A DNA stretch of 64,000 bases from Microterricola viridarii (lineage in GTDB: Bacteria; Actinomycetota; Actinomycetes; Actinomycetales; Microbacteriaceae). This document shows positions 27,521 through 36,825 of this stretch, in pieces. The notes under the pieces were generated by a model, which was given only the letters and a program-made list of their open reading frames with translations, made no database searches and was not told the DNA's origin. Location of the stretch: positions 2,914,001-2,978,000 of the forward strand of contig NZ_LT629742.1 of assembly GCF_900104895.1 (NCBI RefSeq), in the 5' to 3' direction. Position 1 is the first letter of the stretch. The number at the start of each line of letters is the position of its first letter. Position numbers and translations under genes: made by a program.

Positions 27521-27526
27521 AGAATA
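27521..27526 (-). promoter_or_regulatory. Candidate -10 (TATTCT) for tatB
   Basis: TATTCT is 6 nt before ATG 27514, the same arrangement as at dapD. Confidence 0.5.
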
Positions 27527-27602
27527 ACCTGCGGCGAGGCTTCCCCCAGCATTGCCCACGTCCCCGTACTCTGGAATTCACACATTCACCGGGAGCTACA
27601 AC

Positions 27603-28235
27603 GTGTCTGACAATGACCTGAACTGGAAGTACGCCGACGACGTCGTCACCGAATCCGATGCGCTGAGCAAGGCCAGACAGCAGTCGCTCGAGCTCGGCAT
27701 CGACCCGATCTCCCCCGCGACCGGCGCGCAGATCGCGGTCATCGCCGCCGCCACGGCCGCGACGAACATCGTCGAGATCGGCACGGGCGTCGGCGTCTCC
27801 GGCATGTGGCTGTTCGCCGGCGCGCCCGGTGCAACGCTGACCTCCATCGACACCGAGCTCGACCATCAGCTGCACGCGAAGGCCAACTTCGCCGAGGCCG
27901 GCATCCCCACCAACCGGGTACGCCTGATCCCCGGCCGGGCCCTGGACGTGCTGCCGCGCATGAACGAGAACTCCTACGACATCGTCCTGATCGACGCGGA
28001 TGCCGCCAGCGTGATCGAGTACGTCGAGCACGGCCTCCGCCTCGCCCGCCCGGGCGGCACCGTCCTGGTTCCGCACGCGCTCTGGCGCGGACGCGTGGCC
28101 GACCCGGCCAAGCGCGACGACCTGGCGACCGGCTTCCGCACGCTGATCACCGAGATCGCGGCATCCGGTGCCGTCGTCAGCGCCCTCTCCCCCGCCGGGG
28201 ACGGCCTGCTGCAGCTGACCAAGCGCGGCGTCTGA
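27603..28235 (+). CDS. SAM-dependent O-methyltransferase (family 3)
   Basis: 210 residues. IVEIGTGVGVSGMWLFAGAP is the SAM-binding glycine motif, LTSIDTE the acidic strand, and YDIVLIDADAASVIEYVEHGLRLARPGGTVLVP the post-III region with the metal-binding Asp pair typical of COMT/CCoAOMT-type enzymes. The start is GTG 27603 with GGGAG 8 nt upstream; an in-frame TTG at 27552 is unlikely. Actinobacterial homologues of this type often sit near tatB and a sigma factor, and their substrate is unknown. Terminated by the strong hairpin at 28261-28299. Confidence 0.9.
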   Translation: MSDNDLNWKYADDVVTESDALSKARQQSLELGIDPISPATGAQIAVIAAATAATNIVEIGTGVGVSGMWLFAGAPGATLTSIDTELDHQLHAKANFAEAGIPTNRVRLIPGRALDVLPRMNENSYDIVLIDADAASVIEYVEHGLRLARPGGTVLVPHALWRGRVADPAKRDDLATGFRTLITEIAASGAVVSALSPAGDGLLQLTKRGV

Positions 28236-28260
28236 GCCCCGCTCAGCTCCCCGAGGACGC

Positions 28261-28299
28261 AAAAGCCCCGCGGCTGCCGATGGCAGCCGCGGGGCTTTT
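28261..28299. terminator. Strong bidirectional terminator
   Basis: An 18-bp perfect stem (AAAAGCCCCGCGGCTGCC against its complement at 28282-28299) with a 3-nt GAT loop. It has A and T tracts at both ends and can stop both the methyltransferase (+) and DUF3117 (-) transcripts. Confidence 0.92.
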
Positions 28300-28317
28300 C
28301 AATTCGAACTCCGGCGA

Positions 28318-28491
28318 CTATGCCGGGGCGACGACGCTTGCGAGAGCGTCATGAAGTTCCTTGGCCTCGGCGTCATTAACCGAGACTACGAGGCGCCCCC
28401 CGCCTTCGAGTGGAACGCGCACAATGATCAGGCGCCCTTCCTTTACCGCTTCCATAGGTCCGTCTCCGGTCCTCGGCTTCATGGCTGCCAT
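28318..28491 (-). CDS. DUF3117 family protein
   Basis: 57-residue protein starting MAAMKPRTGDGPMEAVKEGR and ending ALASVVAPA. This is the highly conserved actinobacterial DUF3117 family: the MKPRTGDGPMEA(V/T)KEGR block and VxDAEAxEL helix are diagnostic. It is soluble and of unknown function. ATG 28491 is preceded by AAAGGGGAAGCC, a good ribosome site; a second ATG is at 28482. Because it is below 60 residues it is easily missed. Convergent with the methyltransferase; a GATAAT hexamer about 40 nt upstream may be its -10. Confidence 0.92.
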   Translation of the reverse strand: MAAMKPRTGDGPMEAVKEGRLIIVRVPLEGGGRLVVSVNDAEAKELHDALASVVAPA

Positions 28492-28593
28492 GGCTTCCCC
28501 TTTCGTGGCAAGTCTGTACTCATTATCTCGTAAGGTGACGACAGAGAAAAATCAGCCCCGTCACGCACCGCTATCATCGGGCGGCAACACCGG

Positions 28594-29829
28594 TCACGGG
28601 GGCGTCCAATCCAGCCCGTCGACGCCCCAGCCGATGAGCAGCCAGCCCCACTGCAGCGCCACCCCGATGACGAGCAGCGCCCCCCGGTAGACCCGCGAGC
28701 GCGGCACGGCCAGCGCCCCAAGCAGCGGGAACATCGGCATCAGCAGGCGGAACACGCTGGATTGCGGGAAGAACACGGCGAGCAGGTAGAGCGCATAGCT
28801 GGCGACCCAGATCCGCAGGTCGACGCCGAGGCGCCTCACCGCGGGGGTGAACAGCAGCGCCGCGAAGCCGACGATCAGCAGCACGACGAGCGCCGGGCCG
28901 AGCGGGCTGCCCAGCCACCAGTCCGCGCTCTGGAACCAGGGGGTGAACGGCACCAGCTCCTGGTGCCCGATGTACGCGGAGCGCCAGGACAGCTCGGTGT
29001 CGGTGTACGACGAGAGGTCGCCGGTGGCGACGGCGGCCGCCAGCAGCCAGGCCACGCCCATCACCGCGCTGAACAGGGCCACGGATGCCGCGAGCACCGC
29101 CTCCCGGGCCGGGAACGGGTCCCGCCGGCGCACCGCGAAGCGGTAGACGACGTGCAGGCCGAGGGCCAGTGCGAACGCCAGGCCGCTCGGCCGGGTGAGC
29201 GCCATCACCGCGATGACCGGGAACAGCAGGGCGTAGCGGCGTTCCATCAGCAGCAGCAGGGCCAGCGCCAGCAGCATCAGATAGAGCGACTCGGCGTACG
29301 CGAACTGCAGCAGCGGTGAGAGCGGCGCGAAGCAGAACAGCGCCACCGCGAACAGGGCGCTGCCGGCCGGCAGCACCCGGATCATCATCCGATAGAACAA
29401 CAGCGCGGTGCCGAGCGCGGCCGCGAGCGAGACGAACACGGCCAGTGGCGCCCACGGGATGCCGGTGACCTCCATCAGCCCGCGCACCAGCAGCGGGTAG
29501 ACGGGCATGAACGCCCACGCGTTCTCGGCGACGTGGCCGGTGGCGTCCACCGGCAGCTCGCTGGGGTAGCCCCAGCCGGAGATGATCTGGTACCAGCGGC
29601 CGTCCCACATGTTGGCGAAGCTGAAGTAGTCCGGGTGGTCACCCGTCCACGGGTTGGCCAGCTGCACGCTGGCCAGGATCAGCACCAGGGTGGTCGTGAC
29701 GATCCGCGAGAGCAGGAACACCGCCATCACGCGCAGCCACCACGGGCTCAGCCGGTAGCGCACCCGCAGCGCGGTCAGCGGGTTGCTGCCGCGCGGCTCG
29801 GTGCCGCGCTCGGCCGAGGCGTGCTGCAC
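28594..29829 (-). CDS. Membrane glycosyltransferase (GT-C type, mannosyltransferase-like)
   Basis: 411 residues with about 9-10 membrane segments. The first large extracytoplasmic loop has NMWDGRWYQIISGWGYP, an acidic DGRWY motif like the catalytic DxD-type loop of PIG-V/GPI-mannosyltransferase-2-like GT-C enzymes. AYAESLYLMLLALALLLLMERR and ALTRPSGLAFALALGLHVVYR match that family too. It would use a polyprenyl-phosphate sugar to modify cell-envelope glycans or proteins. GTG 29829 lies 2 nt after the dapE stop, so it is probably coupled to dapE. Substrate unknown. Confidence 0.78.
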   Translation of the reverse strand: MQHASAERGTEPRGSNPLTALRVRYRLSPWWLRVMAVFLLSRIVTTTLVLILASVQLANPWTGDHPDYFSFANMWDGRWYQIISGWGYPSELPVDATGHVAENAWAFMPVYPLLVRGLMEVTGIPWAPLAVFVSLAAALGTALLFYRMMIRVLPAGSALFAVALFCFAPLSPLLQFAYAESLYLMLLALALLLLMERRYALLFPVIAVMALTRPSGLAFALALGLHVVYRFAVRRRDPFPAREAVLAASVALFSAVMGVAWLLAAAVATGDLSSYTDTELSWRSAYIGHQELVPFTPWFQSADWWLGSPLGPALVVLLIVGFAALLFTPAVRRLGVDLRIWVASYALYLLAVFFPQSSVFRLLMPMFPLLGALAVPRSRVYRGALLVIGVALQWGWLLIGWGVDGLDWTPP

Positions 29830-29831
29830 GC

Positions 29832-30947
29832 TCAGTGGCCGCTCAGCCAGGCGCGGAGGGCGCGCTCGCCGTCGGTGATCTGCTGGAGCGGCACCCGCTC
29901 GTCATCGGCGTGCGCCTTGAGCGGGTTGCCCGGCCCGAAGTTCACGGCCGGGATGCCGAGGGCGCTGAAGCGGGCGACGTCCGTCCAGCCGTACTTGGGC
30001 CGGGGCTCCGCGCCGACGGCGGCGACGAAGTTGCGGGCGATCGGGGCGTCCAGGCCCGGCCGGGCCCCCTCCGCGGCATCCACGACCAGAATCTCGTAGC
30101 CGGGGAACAGCTCGTGCATGTGCGCGGTCGCCTCGGCGACGCTGCGGCTCGGAGCGAAGCGGTAGTTGATCTGCACCATGGCCTCGTCGGGGATGACGTT
30201 CCCGGCCACTCCCCCGCTGATGCCGACCGCGTTCAAGCCCTCGCGGTAGACGAGCCCCTCGACCTCGACCTCGCGCGGCACGTAGGCCGCGAGCGTGTCC
30301 AGCACCGGGCCGAGCTTGTGGATGGCGTTGTCGCCGACCCAGGCGCGCGCCGAGTGAGCCCGCAGACCGCGGGTGCGCAGCTCGATCCGCAGGGTGCCGT
30401 TGCAGCCGCCCTCCACCTGGCCGTTGCTCGGCTCGCCCAGGATGGCGAAGTCGCCCTCGAAGAGGTCTGGGCGGTCGGCGGCGAGGAGCCCGAGGCCGTT
30501 CAGCTCCGAGGAGACCTCCTCGTTGTCGTACCACATCCAGGTCACGTCGACCCGGGGCTCTGCCAGCTCGGCGGCGAGCTTCAGCTGCACCGCGACGCCC
30601 GCCTTCATGTCGACGGTGCCCCGGCCCCAGAGGTAGTCGTGGCCCTCGACCGTCTCGAACCGGGTCGGCAGGTTGGCGTTGACCGGGACCGTGTCGATGT
30701 GGCCGGCGATAACGACGCGCTGCGCGCGGCCGAGTCGCGTGCGGGCGACAACGCAGTTGCCGTGCCGGATCAGTTCGAGGTGGGCGGCATCGGCCAGGCT
30801 CGCCTCGATGGCGTCGGCCAGCCGCTTCTCGGTGCCGGAGACGGAGTCGATGTCGCAGATCTGGCGGGTGATGTCGACCGAGCTGGCGGCGAGGTCCAGC
30901 CGCTCCGGGCCGGGTGCAGCGCTGCGAGGGGAGGGTGAGTCGGCCAT
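29832..30947 (-). CDS. dapE: Succinyl-diaminopimelate desuccinylase
   Basis: 371 residues, actinobacterial DapE of the M20 peptidase family. It hydrolyses N-succinyl-LL-DAP to LL-DAP and succinate for lysine and peptidoglycan. Zinc-site motifs are [40 protein letters not shown] (catalytic Glu pair) and the C-terminal HADDERV. The dimerisation lid region [15 protein letters not shown] is present. ATG 30947 has TACGCT 6 nt upstream, pointing to a leaderless message. Divergent from dapD with 87 bp between start codons. Confidence 0.95.
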   Translation of the reverse strand: MADSPSPRSAAPGPERLDLAASSVDITRQICDIDSVSGTEKRLADAIEASLADAAHLELIRHGNCVVARTRLGRAQRVVIAGHIDTVPVNANLPTRFETVEGHDYLWGRGTVDMKAGVAVQLKLAAELAEPRVDVTWMWYDNEEVSSELNGLGLLAADRPDLFEGDFAILGEPSNGQVEGGCNGTLRIELRTRGLRAHSARAWVGDNAIHKLGPVLDTLAAYVPREVEVEGLVYREGLNAVGISGGVAGNVIPDEAMVQINYRFAPSRSVAEATAHMHELFPGYEILVVDAAEGARPGLDAPIARNFVAAVGAEPRPKYGWTDVARFSALGIPAVNFGPGNPLKAHADDERVPLQQITDGERALRAWLSGH

Positions 30948-30953
30948 GCCCCC

Positions 30954-30959
30954 AGCGTA
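30954..30959 (-). promoter_or_regulatory. Candidate -10 (TACGCT) for dapE
   Basis: TACGCT is 6 nt before ATG 30947. Confidence 0.5.
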
Positions 30960-31022
30960 GCTTCCGGATGCCACGAGCTGCGGCATCCGGAACACACAGC
31001 GCAACAGCAGCGGGCACGCCAG

Positions 31023-31028
31023 TATTCT
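31023..31028 (+). promoter_or_regulatory. Candidate -10 (TATTCT) for dapD
   Basis: TATTCT is 6 nt before ATG 31035. Together with the dapE hexamer it makes the 87-bp gap a compact divergent promoter. Confidence 0.5.
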
Positions 31029-31034
31029 GGGGGA

Positions 31035-32027
31035 ATGCACGCTTCCGAGCCCTCCGGCGCCCCCGCACACCCGTCTGCCGCCACGCACGCCTGGGCTTCC
31101 GGCCTCAGCACCATCGCCGCGGACGGCACCGTGCTCGACGCCTGGTTCCCGGCTCCGGCACTCGGCCGCCGGCCGGCGGCCGTCGATCGCTGGATCGCGC
31201 CCGCAGACCTCGCCGCGCTGATCGGCGCGGACGCCCGCCGCGCCGTGCGGGTTGACTTCGTCAACATCGAGATCGAGCTGGCGGCCGCCCCCGCCGGAAC
31301 CGCCGACGCCTACCTGCGCCTGCACCTGCTCTCTCACCTGCTGGTGCGCCCCAACACGATCAACCTGGATGGCATCTTCGGCCACCTGCCGAACGTGGCC
31401 TGGACCAACGCCGGCCCGATCGCGCCGGCTGACCTCGACCGCCTGCGCCCGCAGCTGCAGCGGGCAGGCATCCACGTCACGGGCCTGGACAAGTTCCCCC
31501 GCCTGCTCGACTACGTCACGCCGGAGCGGGTGCGCATCGCGGATGCCTCCCGGGTACGCCTCGGCGCCCACCTCGCCCCCGGCACCACCGTCATGCACGA
31601 GGGCTTCGTGAACTTCAACGCGGGCACCCTGGGCTCCTCGATGGTGGAGGGCCGCATCTCCCAGGGCGTCGTCGTCGGCGACGGCGCCGACATCGGCGGC
31701 GGCGCCTCGATCATGGGCACCCTCTCCGGCGGCGGCACCGAGCGCATCAGCATCGGCGCGCGGGCCCTGCTCGGCGCCAACTCGGGCGTCGGCATCTCGA
31801 TCGGCGACGACACCGTCGTCGAGGCGGGGCTCTACGTCACGGCCGGCACGAAGGTCGTCGTGGTCGACCCTACCGCCGCGGCCGGCTCCCCCGCCCGCAC
31901 GGTCAAGGCCAGCGACCTCTCCGGCGTGCCGAATCTGCTGTTCCGGCGCAACTCGCTGAGCGGCGCCGTCGAGGTGCTGCCGCGGGACGGCAGCGGCATC
32001 GTGTTGAACGCCGCCCTGCACGCCTGA
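31035..32027 (+). CDS. dapD: 2,3,4,5-tetrahydropyridine-2,6-dicarboxylate N-succinyltransferase
   Basis: 330 residues, actinobacterial-type DapD. It succinylates tetrahydrodipicolinate, the step that commits the pathway to the DapC/DapE branch encoded in this window. The C-terminal half is a left-handed beta helix of hexapeptide repeats ([72 protein letters not shown]). The N-terminal helical domain precedes it. ATG 31035 with TATTCT at 6 nt suggests leaderless initiation, although GGGGGA could also act as a ribosome site. Confidence 0.96.
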   Translation: MHASEPSGAPAHPSAATHAWASGLSTIAADGTVLDAWFPAPALGRRPAAVDRWIAPADLAALIGADARRAVRVDFVNIEIELAAAPAGTADAYLRLHLLSHLLVRPNTINLDGIFGHLPNVAWTNAGPIAPADLDRLRPQLQRAGIHVTGLDKFPRLLDYVTPERVRIADASRVRLGAHLAPGTTVMHEGFVNFNAGTLGSSMVEGRISQGVVVGDGADIGGGASIMGTLSGGGTERISIGARALLGANSGVGISIGDDTVVEAGLYVTAGTKVVVVDPTAAAGSPARTVKASDLSGVPNLLFRRNSLSGAVEVLPRDGSGIVLNAALHA

Positions 32028-32090
32028 GCGAGGGCGCCGGGACTTCCGTATACAGTCGCAGTGACGGGGAATCGCGACGAGGGAGTTGTT

Positions 32091-34706
32091 GTGGGAACGG
32101 ATGCACCACGATCACGACGGCACCGGGGGGTGCGGGCGCTCATCGCGGTGCTGGCCACACTGCTCGTGCTGCTCATCGTCACGGCCGGCATCGGCGTCTG
32201 GACGGTGCAGCGCTCCTTCCCCACGACGAGCGGCACGCTGACCGTGCCCGGGCTGACCCAGCCGGTTGCCGTGGCGAGGGATTCCGCCGGCATCCCGCAG
32301 ATCACCGCCGACAACGCGCACGACCTGTTCTACGCGCAGGGCTTCGTGCACTCGCAGGACCGCTTCTGGGAGATGGACTTCCGTCGGCACGTGACCAGCG
32401 GACGCCTGTCCGAGATGTTCGGCGCCTCCCAGATCGGCACCGACTCCTTTATCCGCACCCTCGGCTGGCGCACCATCGCCGAGGCCGAGGTGGCCATGCT
32501 CGACCCGGAGACGCTCGGCTACTACCAGGCGTACGCCGACGGGGTGAACGCCTACCTCGGCAGCCGTTCCGGGGCCGACCTCTCCCTCGAGTACGCGGTG
32601 CTCGGCCTGCAGAACTCGGAGTACCAGCCGGAGCGCTGGACGCCCGCCGATTCCGTGGCCTGGCTGAAGGCGATGGCGTGGGACCTGCGCAGCAACCTGG
32701 AGGATGAGATCGACCGGGCGCTGCTGGCGGCGGCGCTGCCGCCCGCAGACGTGGCGCTGCTGCACCCCGGCTACCCCTTCGCCAGCCACCCGACGATCGT
32801 GGGCGGCGCGGTCGCCCCAGCCGCCGCCCCGGCATCCGTCGATGTCGCGCCGCTGCCGGCTGAGGCGTCGGACGCCGCTGAGGCACCGGATGCCGCTGCC
32901 GCTCCGGACGCATCTGCCGCGCTCGCCCAGCCGGACGCGCTCGCCTCGCTCGCCGCGCTCAAGGAGAACCTCGCTGCACTGCCCGAGCTGCTCGGCCCGG
33001 CCGGCAACGAGATCGGCTCGAACTCGTGGGTGGCGTCCGGGGCGCTGACGGCATCCGGCGCGCCCCTGCTCGCGAACGACCCGCACCTCGGCGCCGTGAT
33101 GCCGTCGGTCTGGTACCAGATGGGCCTGCGCTGCAGCGAGATTTCGGATGCCTGCCCGTTCGACGTGGCCGGGTACAGCTTCTCCGGCCTGCCCGGCATC
33201 ATCATCGGCCACAACGACACCATCGCCTGGGGGCTGACCAATCTGGGCCCGGATGTCGCCGACCTGTTCCTGGAGCGCGTCGGCCCCGACGGATACGAGC
33301 TGGACGGCGCCGTGCAGCCGCTGACCGTGCACACCGAGACGATCAAGGTCGCCGGCGGCGAGCCGGTGAAGCTGGAGATCCGCTCCACCGCGCGCGGACC
33401 CCTGGTCAGCGACATCACCCCGCAGTTCACCAGCATCGCCGAGGACTACCCGGGCGCGAGCAGGCAGCCGGCCGGCGAGTACGCCCTGTCACTGCAGTGG
33501 ACGGCGCTCGTGCCCGGCCAGACGCCCTCCGCGGTCTTCGCGATCAACAAGGCCCGCAACTGGGACGAGTTCCGGGCCGGTGCCCGTCTGTTCGAGGTGC
33601 CGTCGCAGAACCTCCTCTACGCCGACGTCACCGGCAACATCGGCTACCAGGCTCCGGGCCGGATCCCGATCCGGAGCGCGGGCGACGGCACGCTGCCGCT
33701 GCCCGGCTGGACGAGCGCGAACGGCTGGGTGGGCGAGATCCCGTTCGAGCAGCTGCCGAGCGTGTACAACCCGCCGAGCGGCCTGATCGTCACCGCCAAC
33801 AACTCGGCCGTCGGTCCCGACTTCCCGCAGATGATCACCCAGGACTGGGATCTCGGCTACCGCGCCCAGCAGATCGACGGGCGGCTCGCGGCCGAGATCG
33901 CCGCCGGCACGAAGTTCACGCCGAGCAGTATGGCCGCCATCCAGGCCGACAACTTCAATGCGAACGCGGCGGCGCTCGCGCCGGTGCTCGCGGCGCTCCC
34001 GCTGCGCCCCGAGGCGGCCGAGGCGCAGCGGCTGCTCGCGAACTGGGACTACTCGGATGACGCCGACTCGGCGGCATCCGCCTACTTCAACATGATCTGG
34101 CGGCAGCTGTTGGCGGCGATGTTCCACGACAAGCTGCCAGAGGGCACTTGGCCGGCCGGCGGCGACCGCTGGTTCGGCGTCGTCGGCGGCCTGCTCGAGC
34201 AGCCGGACTCGCCGTGGTGGACGAACGAGCGACTCGGCATCTCCGGGCGCGACGCCATGCTCACGTATGCGGCGGAGGAGGCGTGGGCGGAGGGCGTCGA
34301 GGAGCTCGGCAACGACCCGCGTAAGTGGGAATGGGGCGATCTGCACACGCTGACGCTCACGAATGCGAGCTTCGGCGAGTCGGGCATCGCGGCGATCGAG
34401 TGGCTGTTCAACCGCGGCCCGTTCCCGGTCGCCGGCGGATCCTCGGTCGTCAACGCGGTCGGCTGGGACGCGACGACCGGTTACACGGTCGACTGGGTGC
34501 CGTCGATGCGCATGGTGGTCAGCCTCGCCGACTTCGACGACTCCAGCTGGGTGAACCTGACCGGTGCGTCCGGGCACGCGTTCAACCCGCACTACGACGA
34601 CCAGGCGCCGCTCTGGCAGAAGCACAAGACCCGGCCGTGGGCGTTCACCCCGGATGCCGTGCGCGACTCCACCCACGACGTGCTGCAGCTCGAGCCCGCG
34701 CGGTAG
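32091..34706 (+). CDS. Penicillin acylase family (Ntn) amidohydrolase
   Basis: 871 residues. An N-terminal membrane helix (ALIAVLATLLVLLIVTAGIGVWTVQ) exports or anchors the enzyme. The alpha part (GIPQITADNAHDLFYAQGFVHSQDRFWEMDFRRHVTSGRLSE) is typical. Self-cleavage is expected before the Ser of EIGSNSWVASG, giving the beta chain with a catalytic N-terminal Ser; LLANDPHLG follows. An Ala/Pro/Asp-rich stretch (about residues 240-285) is probably the excised linker. GTG 32091 is chosen because GAGGGAGTTGTT lies just upstream and TATACA further up. Substrates (beta-lactams, acyl-homoserine lactones, lipopeptides) cannot be told from sequence. Confidence 0.9.
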   Translation: MGTDAPRSRRHRGVRALIAVLATLLVLLIVTAGIGVWTVQRSFPTTSGTLTVPGLTQPVAVARDSAGIPQITADNAHDLFYAQGFVHSQDRFWEMDFRRHVTSGRLSEMFGASQIGTDSFIRTLGWRTIAEAEVAMLDPETLGYYQAYADGVNAYLGSRSGADLSLEYAVLGLQNSEYQPERWTPADSVAWLKAMAWDLRSNLEDEIDRALLAAALPPADVALLHPGYPFASHPTIVGGAVAPAAAPASVDVAPLPAEASDAAEAPDAAAAPDASAALAQPDALASLAALKENLAALPELLGPAGNEIGSNSWVASGALTASGAPLLANDPHLGAVMPSVWYQMGLRCSEISDACPFDVAGYSFSGLPGIIIGHNDTIAWGLTNLGPDVADLFLERVGPDGYELDGAVQPLTVHTETIKVAGGEPVKLEIRSTARGPLVSDITPQFTSIAEDYPGASRQPAGEYALSLQWTALVPGQTPSAVFAINKARNWDEFRAGARLFEVPSQNLLYADVTGNIGYQAPGRIPIRSAGDGTLPLPGWTSANGWVGEIPFEQLPSVYNPPSGLIVTANNSAVGPDFPQMITQDWDLGYRAQQIDGRLAAEIAAGTKFTPSSMAAIQADNFNANAAALAPVLAALPLRPEAAEAQRLLANWDYSDDADSAASAYFNMIWRQLLAAMFHDKLPEGTWPAGGDRWFGVVGGLLEQPDSPWWTNERLGISGRDAMLTYAAEEAWAEGVEELGNDPRKWEWGDLHTLTLTNASFGESGIAAIEWLFNRGPFPVAGGSSVVNAVGWDATTGYTVDWVPSMRMVVSLADFDDSSWVNLTGASGHAFNPHYDDQAPLWQKHKTRPWAFTPDAVRDSTHDVLQLEPAR

Positions 34707-34816
34707 GGGCACTCTCGCGGCGCCCGCTCCCGCTGGTCGAGCTCGCGGCGCCCGCTCCCGCTGGTGGCTTCGGCCGCTGGCTCTCCCCCAAGCCAACGCG
34801 GGAGGGCGCCCCGCTC

Positions 34817-34925
34817 CCGCTGGTCGAGTAGGCCCGCCAGGGCCTTATCGAGACCCGGTATCCGGCGAGAAACCGTGCCACGCACGAGGCCTCGATACGC
34901 TCGTTCCTCGCTACTCGACCAACGG
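34817..34925. repeat. R1 palindromic element, copy 2
   Basis: Same arms as 2262-2371 (GGTCGAGTAGGCCCGCCAGG and CTCGTTCCTCGCTACTCGACC) but with a different centre that matches copy 3. Confidence 0.85.
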
Positions 34926-35096
34926 GATCGGGGCGGGTCTCGACAGGGTCCACCGGCGGTAATCGCAACTCCCGTTGGCTCGAGGGAGCGCCAGCGACCG
35001 AAGCCAACAACCGAACGACCACGCCGGCTCCCGGGCTTCGGCGGCTGCGCTGCTCGTTCCTCGCGGCGCGGCCGCCTCCAGCCGACGTGCATTCCC

Positions 35097-35203
35097 CCGC
35101 TGGTCGAGTAGGCCCGCCAGGGCCGTATCGAGACCCGGCATCCGGCGAGAAACCGTGCCACGCGCGAGGTCTCGATACGCTCGTTCCTCGCTACTCGACC
35201 AAC
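35097..35203. repeat. R1 palindromic element, copy 3
   Basis: Differs from copy 2 at only a few positions across its whole length, including the centre; both stand in the same orientation 280 bp apart. Confidence 0.85.
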
Positions 35204-35246
35204 AGGTAAGGCGGCGCACACAACGTGGCCGGGGCGAAACGCGAAA

Positions 35247-35276
35247 CGACCCCGCCGGCCGAGGCCGACGGGGTCG
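35247..35276. terminator. gltA terminator hairpin
   Basis: CGACCCCG (35247-35254) pairs with CGGGGTCG (35269-35276), with an internal CCGGC/GCCGA partial stem. It lies about 20 nt after the gltA stop. Confidence 0.7.
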
Positions 35277-35297
35277 CGTTCAGAGGGAGACGGGGTC

Positions 35298-36626
35298 TCA
35301 GCGCTCCGGGAAGTCGCGCGCGGGCGATCCCGTGTAGAGCTGCTGCGGGCGGCCAATCTTCGTCTGCGGGTCCGCGTTCATCTCACGCCAGTGGGCGATC
35401 CAGCCGGGCAGGCGTCCGATCGCGAACAGCACCGTGAACATGTGCGTCGGGAAGCCCATCGCCTTGTAGATGACGCCGGTGTAGAAGTCGACGTTCGGGT
35501 ACAGGCGGCGGGACTTGAAGTACTCGTCCTCGAGCGCGATCTTCTCGAGCTCCATGGCGATGTCGAGCAGCTCGTCCTTGACGCCGAGCGCCTCGAGCAC
35601 CTCGTGGGCGCTCTCCTTGACCAGCTTGGCGCGGGGGTCGTAGTTCTTGTAGACGCGGTGCCCGAAGCCCATCAGCTTGACGCCGGCTTCCTTGTTCTTG
35701 ACGCGCTCCACGTAGCGGGCGACGCCCTCGCCGGAGTCGCGGATCTCGGCGAGCATCGTCAGCACGGCCTCGTTGGCGCCGCCGTGCAGCGGGCCGAACA
35801 GGGCGTTGATGCCGGCCGAGACGGAGGCGAACAGGTTGGCCTCGGTCGAGCCGACCAGGCGCACCGTCGAGGTCGACGCGTTCTGCTCGTGGTCCTCGTG
35901 CAGGATCAGCAGGCGCTCGAGCGCCTTCGACAGCACCGGGTTGACCTCGTAGGGCTCGGCCAGGTTGCCGAAGTTGAGCTTCAGGAAGTTGTCGACGAAG
36001 CTCAGCGAGTTGTCCGGGTACAGGAAGGCCTGGCCGATGCTCTTCTTGTGCGCGTAGGCAGCCATGACCGGCAGCTTGGCGAGCAGGCGGATGGTGGCCA
36101 GCTCGACGTGCTCGGGGTTCTTCGGGTCGATCGAGTCCTGGTAGTAGGTCGACAGGGCCGAGACGCCGGATGCCAGCACCGACATGGGGTGGGCGTTGTG
36201 CGGCAGCGCGCCAAAGAACTTCTTCAGATCCTCGTGCAGCAGCGTGTGCCGGCGAATCTTCTCGTCGAACTCAGCCAGCTCGGTCGGGGTCGGCAGCTCG
36301 CCGTAGATCAACAGCCAGGCCGTCTCGAGGAAGCTCGCGTTCTTCGCGATCTGCTCGATCGGGTAGCCACGGTAGCGGAGGATGCCCTCCTCGCCGTCGA
36401 TGAACGTGATCGCCGACTTGGTCGAGGCCGTGTTGACGAAGCCGTAGTCCAGGCCGGTGAGACCGGTCTGCTTGGTCAGCGTGGACATGTCCAGGCTGTC
36501 TGGCCCGTCAACGCTGGAGATGATGGGGAACTCTGCGGTTCCGCCCGGGTAGCTCAGCGTTGCTACGGCCGGCTGTGCCGGAGTGGCTGATGCTGAACCG
36601 GCCTGTGTCTGATCGACGTCGCCCAC
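35298..36626 (-). CDS. gltA: Citrate synthase
   Basis: 442 residues, type II citrate synthase. First TCA step, oxaloacetate plus acetyl-CoA to citrate. Active-site segments are GALPHNAHPMSVL, GPLHGGANEAVL (His) and MGFGHRVYKNYDPRAK (His/Arg), with the Asp/Arg region at the C-terminus (FYTGVIYKAMGFPTHMFTVLFAIGRLPGWIAHW). GTG 36626 is clearly the start: AGGAGG lies 5-6 nt upstream, whereas the frame to 36680 is leader. A leader of about 100 nt seems likely and is otherwise empty of genes. Monocistronic. Confidence 0.96.
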   Translation of the reverse strand: MGDVDQTQAGSASATPAQPAVATLSYPGGTAEFPIISSVDGPDSLDMSTLTKQTGLTGLDYGFVNTASTKSAITFIDGEEGILRYRGYPIEQIAKNASFLETAWLLIYGELPTPTELAEFDEKIRRHTLLHEDLKKFFGALPHNAHPMSVLASGVSALSTYYQDSIDPKNPEHVELATIRLLAKLPVMAAYAHKKSIGQAFLYPDNSLSFVDNFLKLNFGNLAEPYEVNPVLSKALERLLILHEDHEQNASTSTVRLVGSTEANLFASVSAGINALFGPLHGGANEAVLTMLAEIRDSGEGVARYVERVKNKEAGVKLMGFGHRVYKNYDPRAKLVKESAHEVLEALGVKDELLDIAMELEKIALEDEYFKSRRLYPNVDFYTGVIYKAMGFPTHMFTVLFAIGRLPGWIAHWREMNADPQTKIGRPQQLYTGSPARDFPER

Positions 36627-36813
36627 GGGGCCTCCTGGATCCTGGATGGTGGAAGTAGAAGAAAGTTGATGGACGGGCACGCGATAGGCGGGCAGTCCGA
36701 GTTACAGCCTAATCCGCCCCACGGCCTACTGTTGCATCCGTTGAAGAACGGGCGATTCCGTTGGAGGAAAGCTCCTGAGAACGAGCTGAAAACGGGCTCG
36801 CGGGCCCACAAGC

Positions 36814-36819
36814 TATGCT
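36814..36819 (+). promoter_or_regulatory. Candidate -10 (TATGCT) for the 36826 lipoprotein gene
   Basis: TATGCT is 6 nt before ATG 36826. Confidence 0.5.
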
Positions 36820-36825
36820 CGGCCC

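Larger units (their letters stand above)
34707..35297. repeat. Intergenic repeat cluster of about 590 bp
   Basis: No gene is seen here. The stretch is a mosaic: fragments of R1 and R2 at 34728-34800, a full R1 palindrome at 34817-34925, an R2 unit at 34974-35008, an R3 module to about 35096, a second full R1 at 35097-35203, then the gltA terminator at 35247-35276. The two R1 copies share almost identical centres, including CCGGCGAGAAACCGTGCCACG, so they are recent duplicates of one another. Confidence 0.85.

Noticed and set aside
29832-32021. 729-codon frame extending dapE upstream through dapD
   Set aside because: The first about 350 codons are the antisense of dapD; the real DapE start is ATG 30947.
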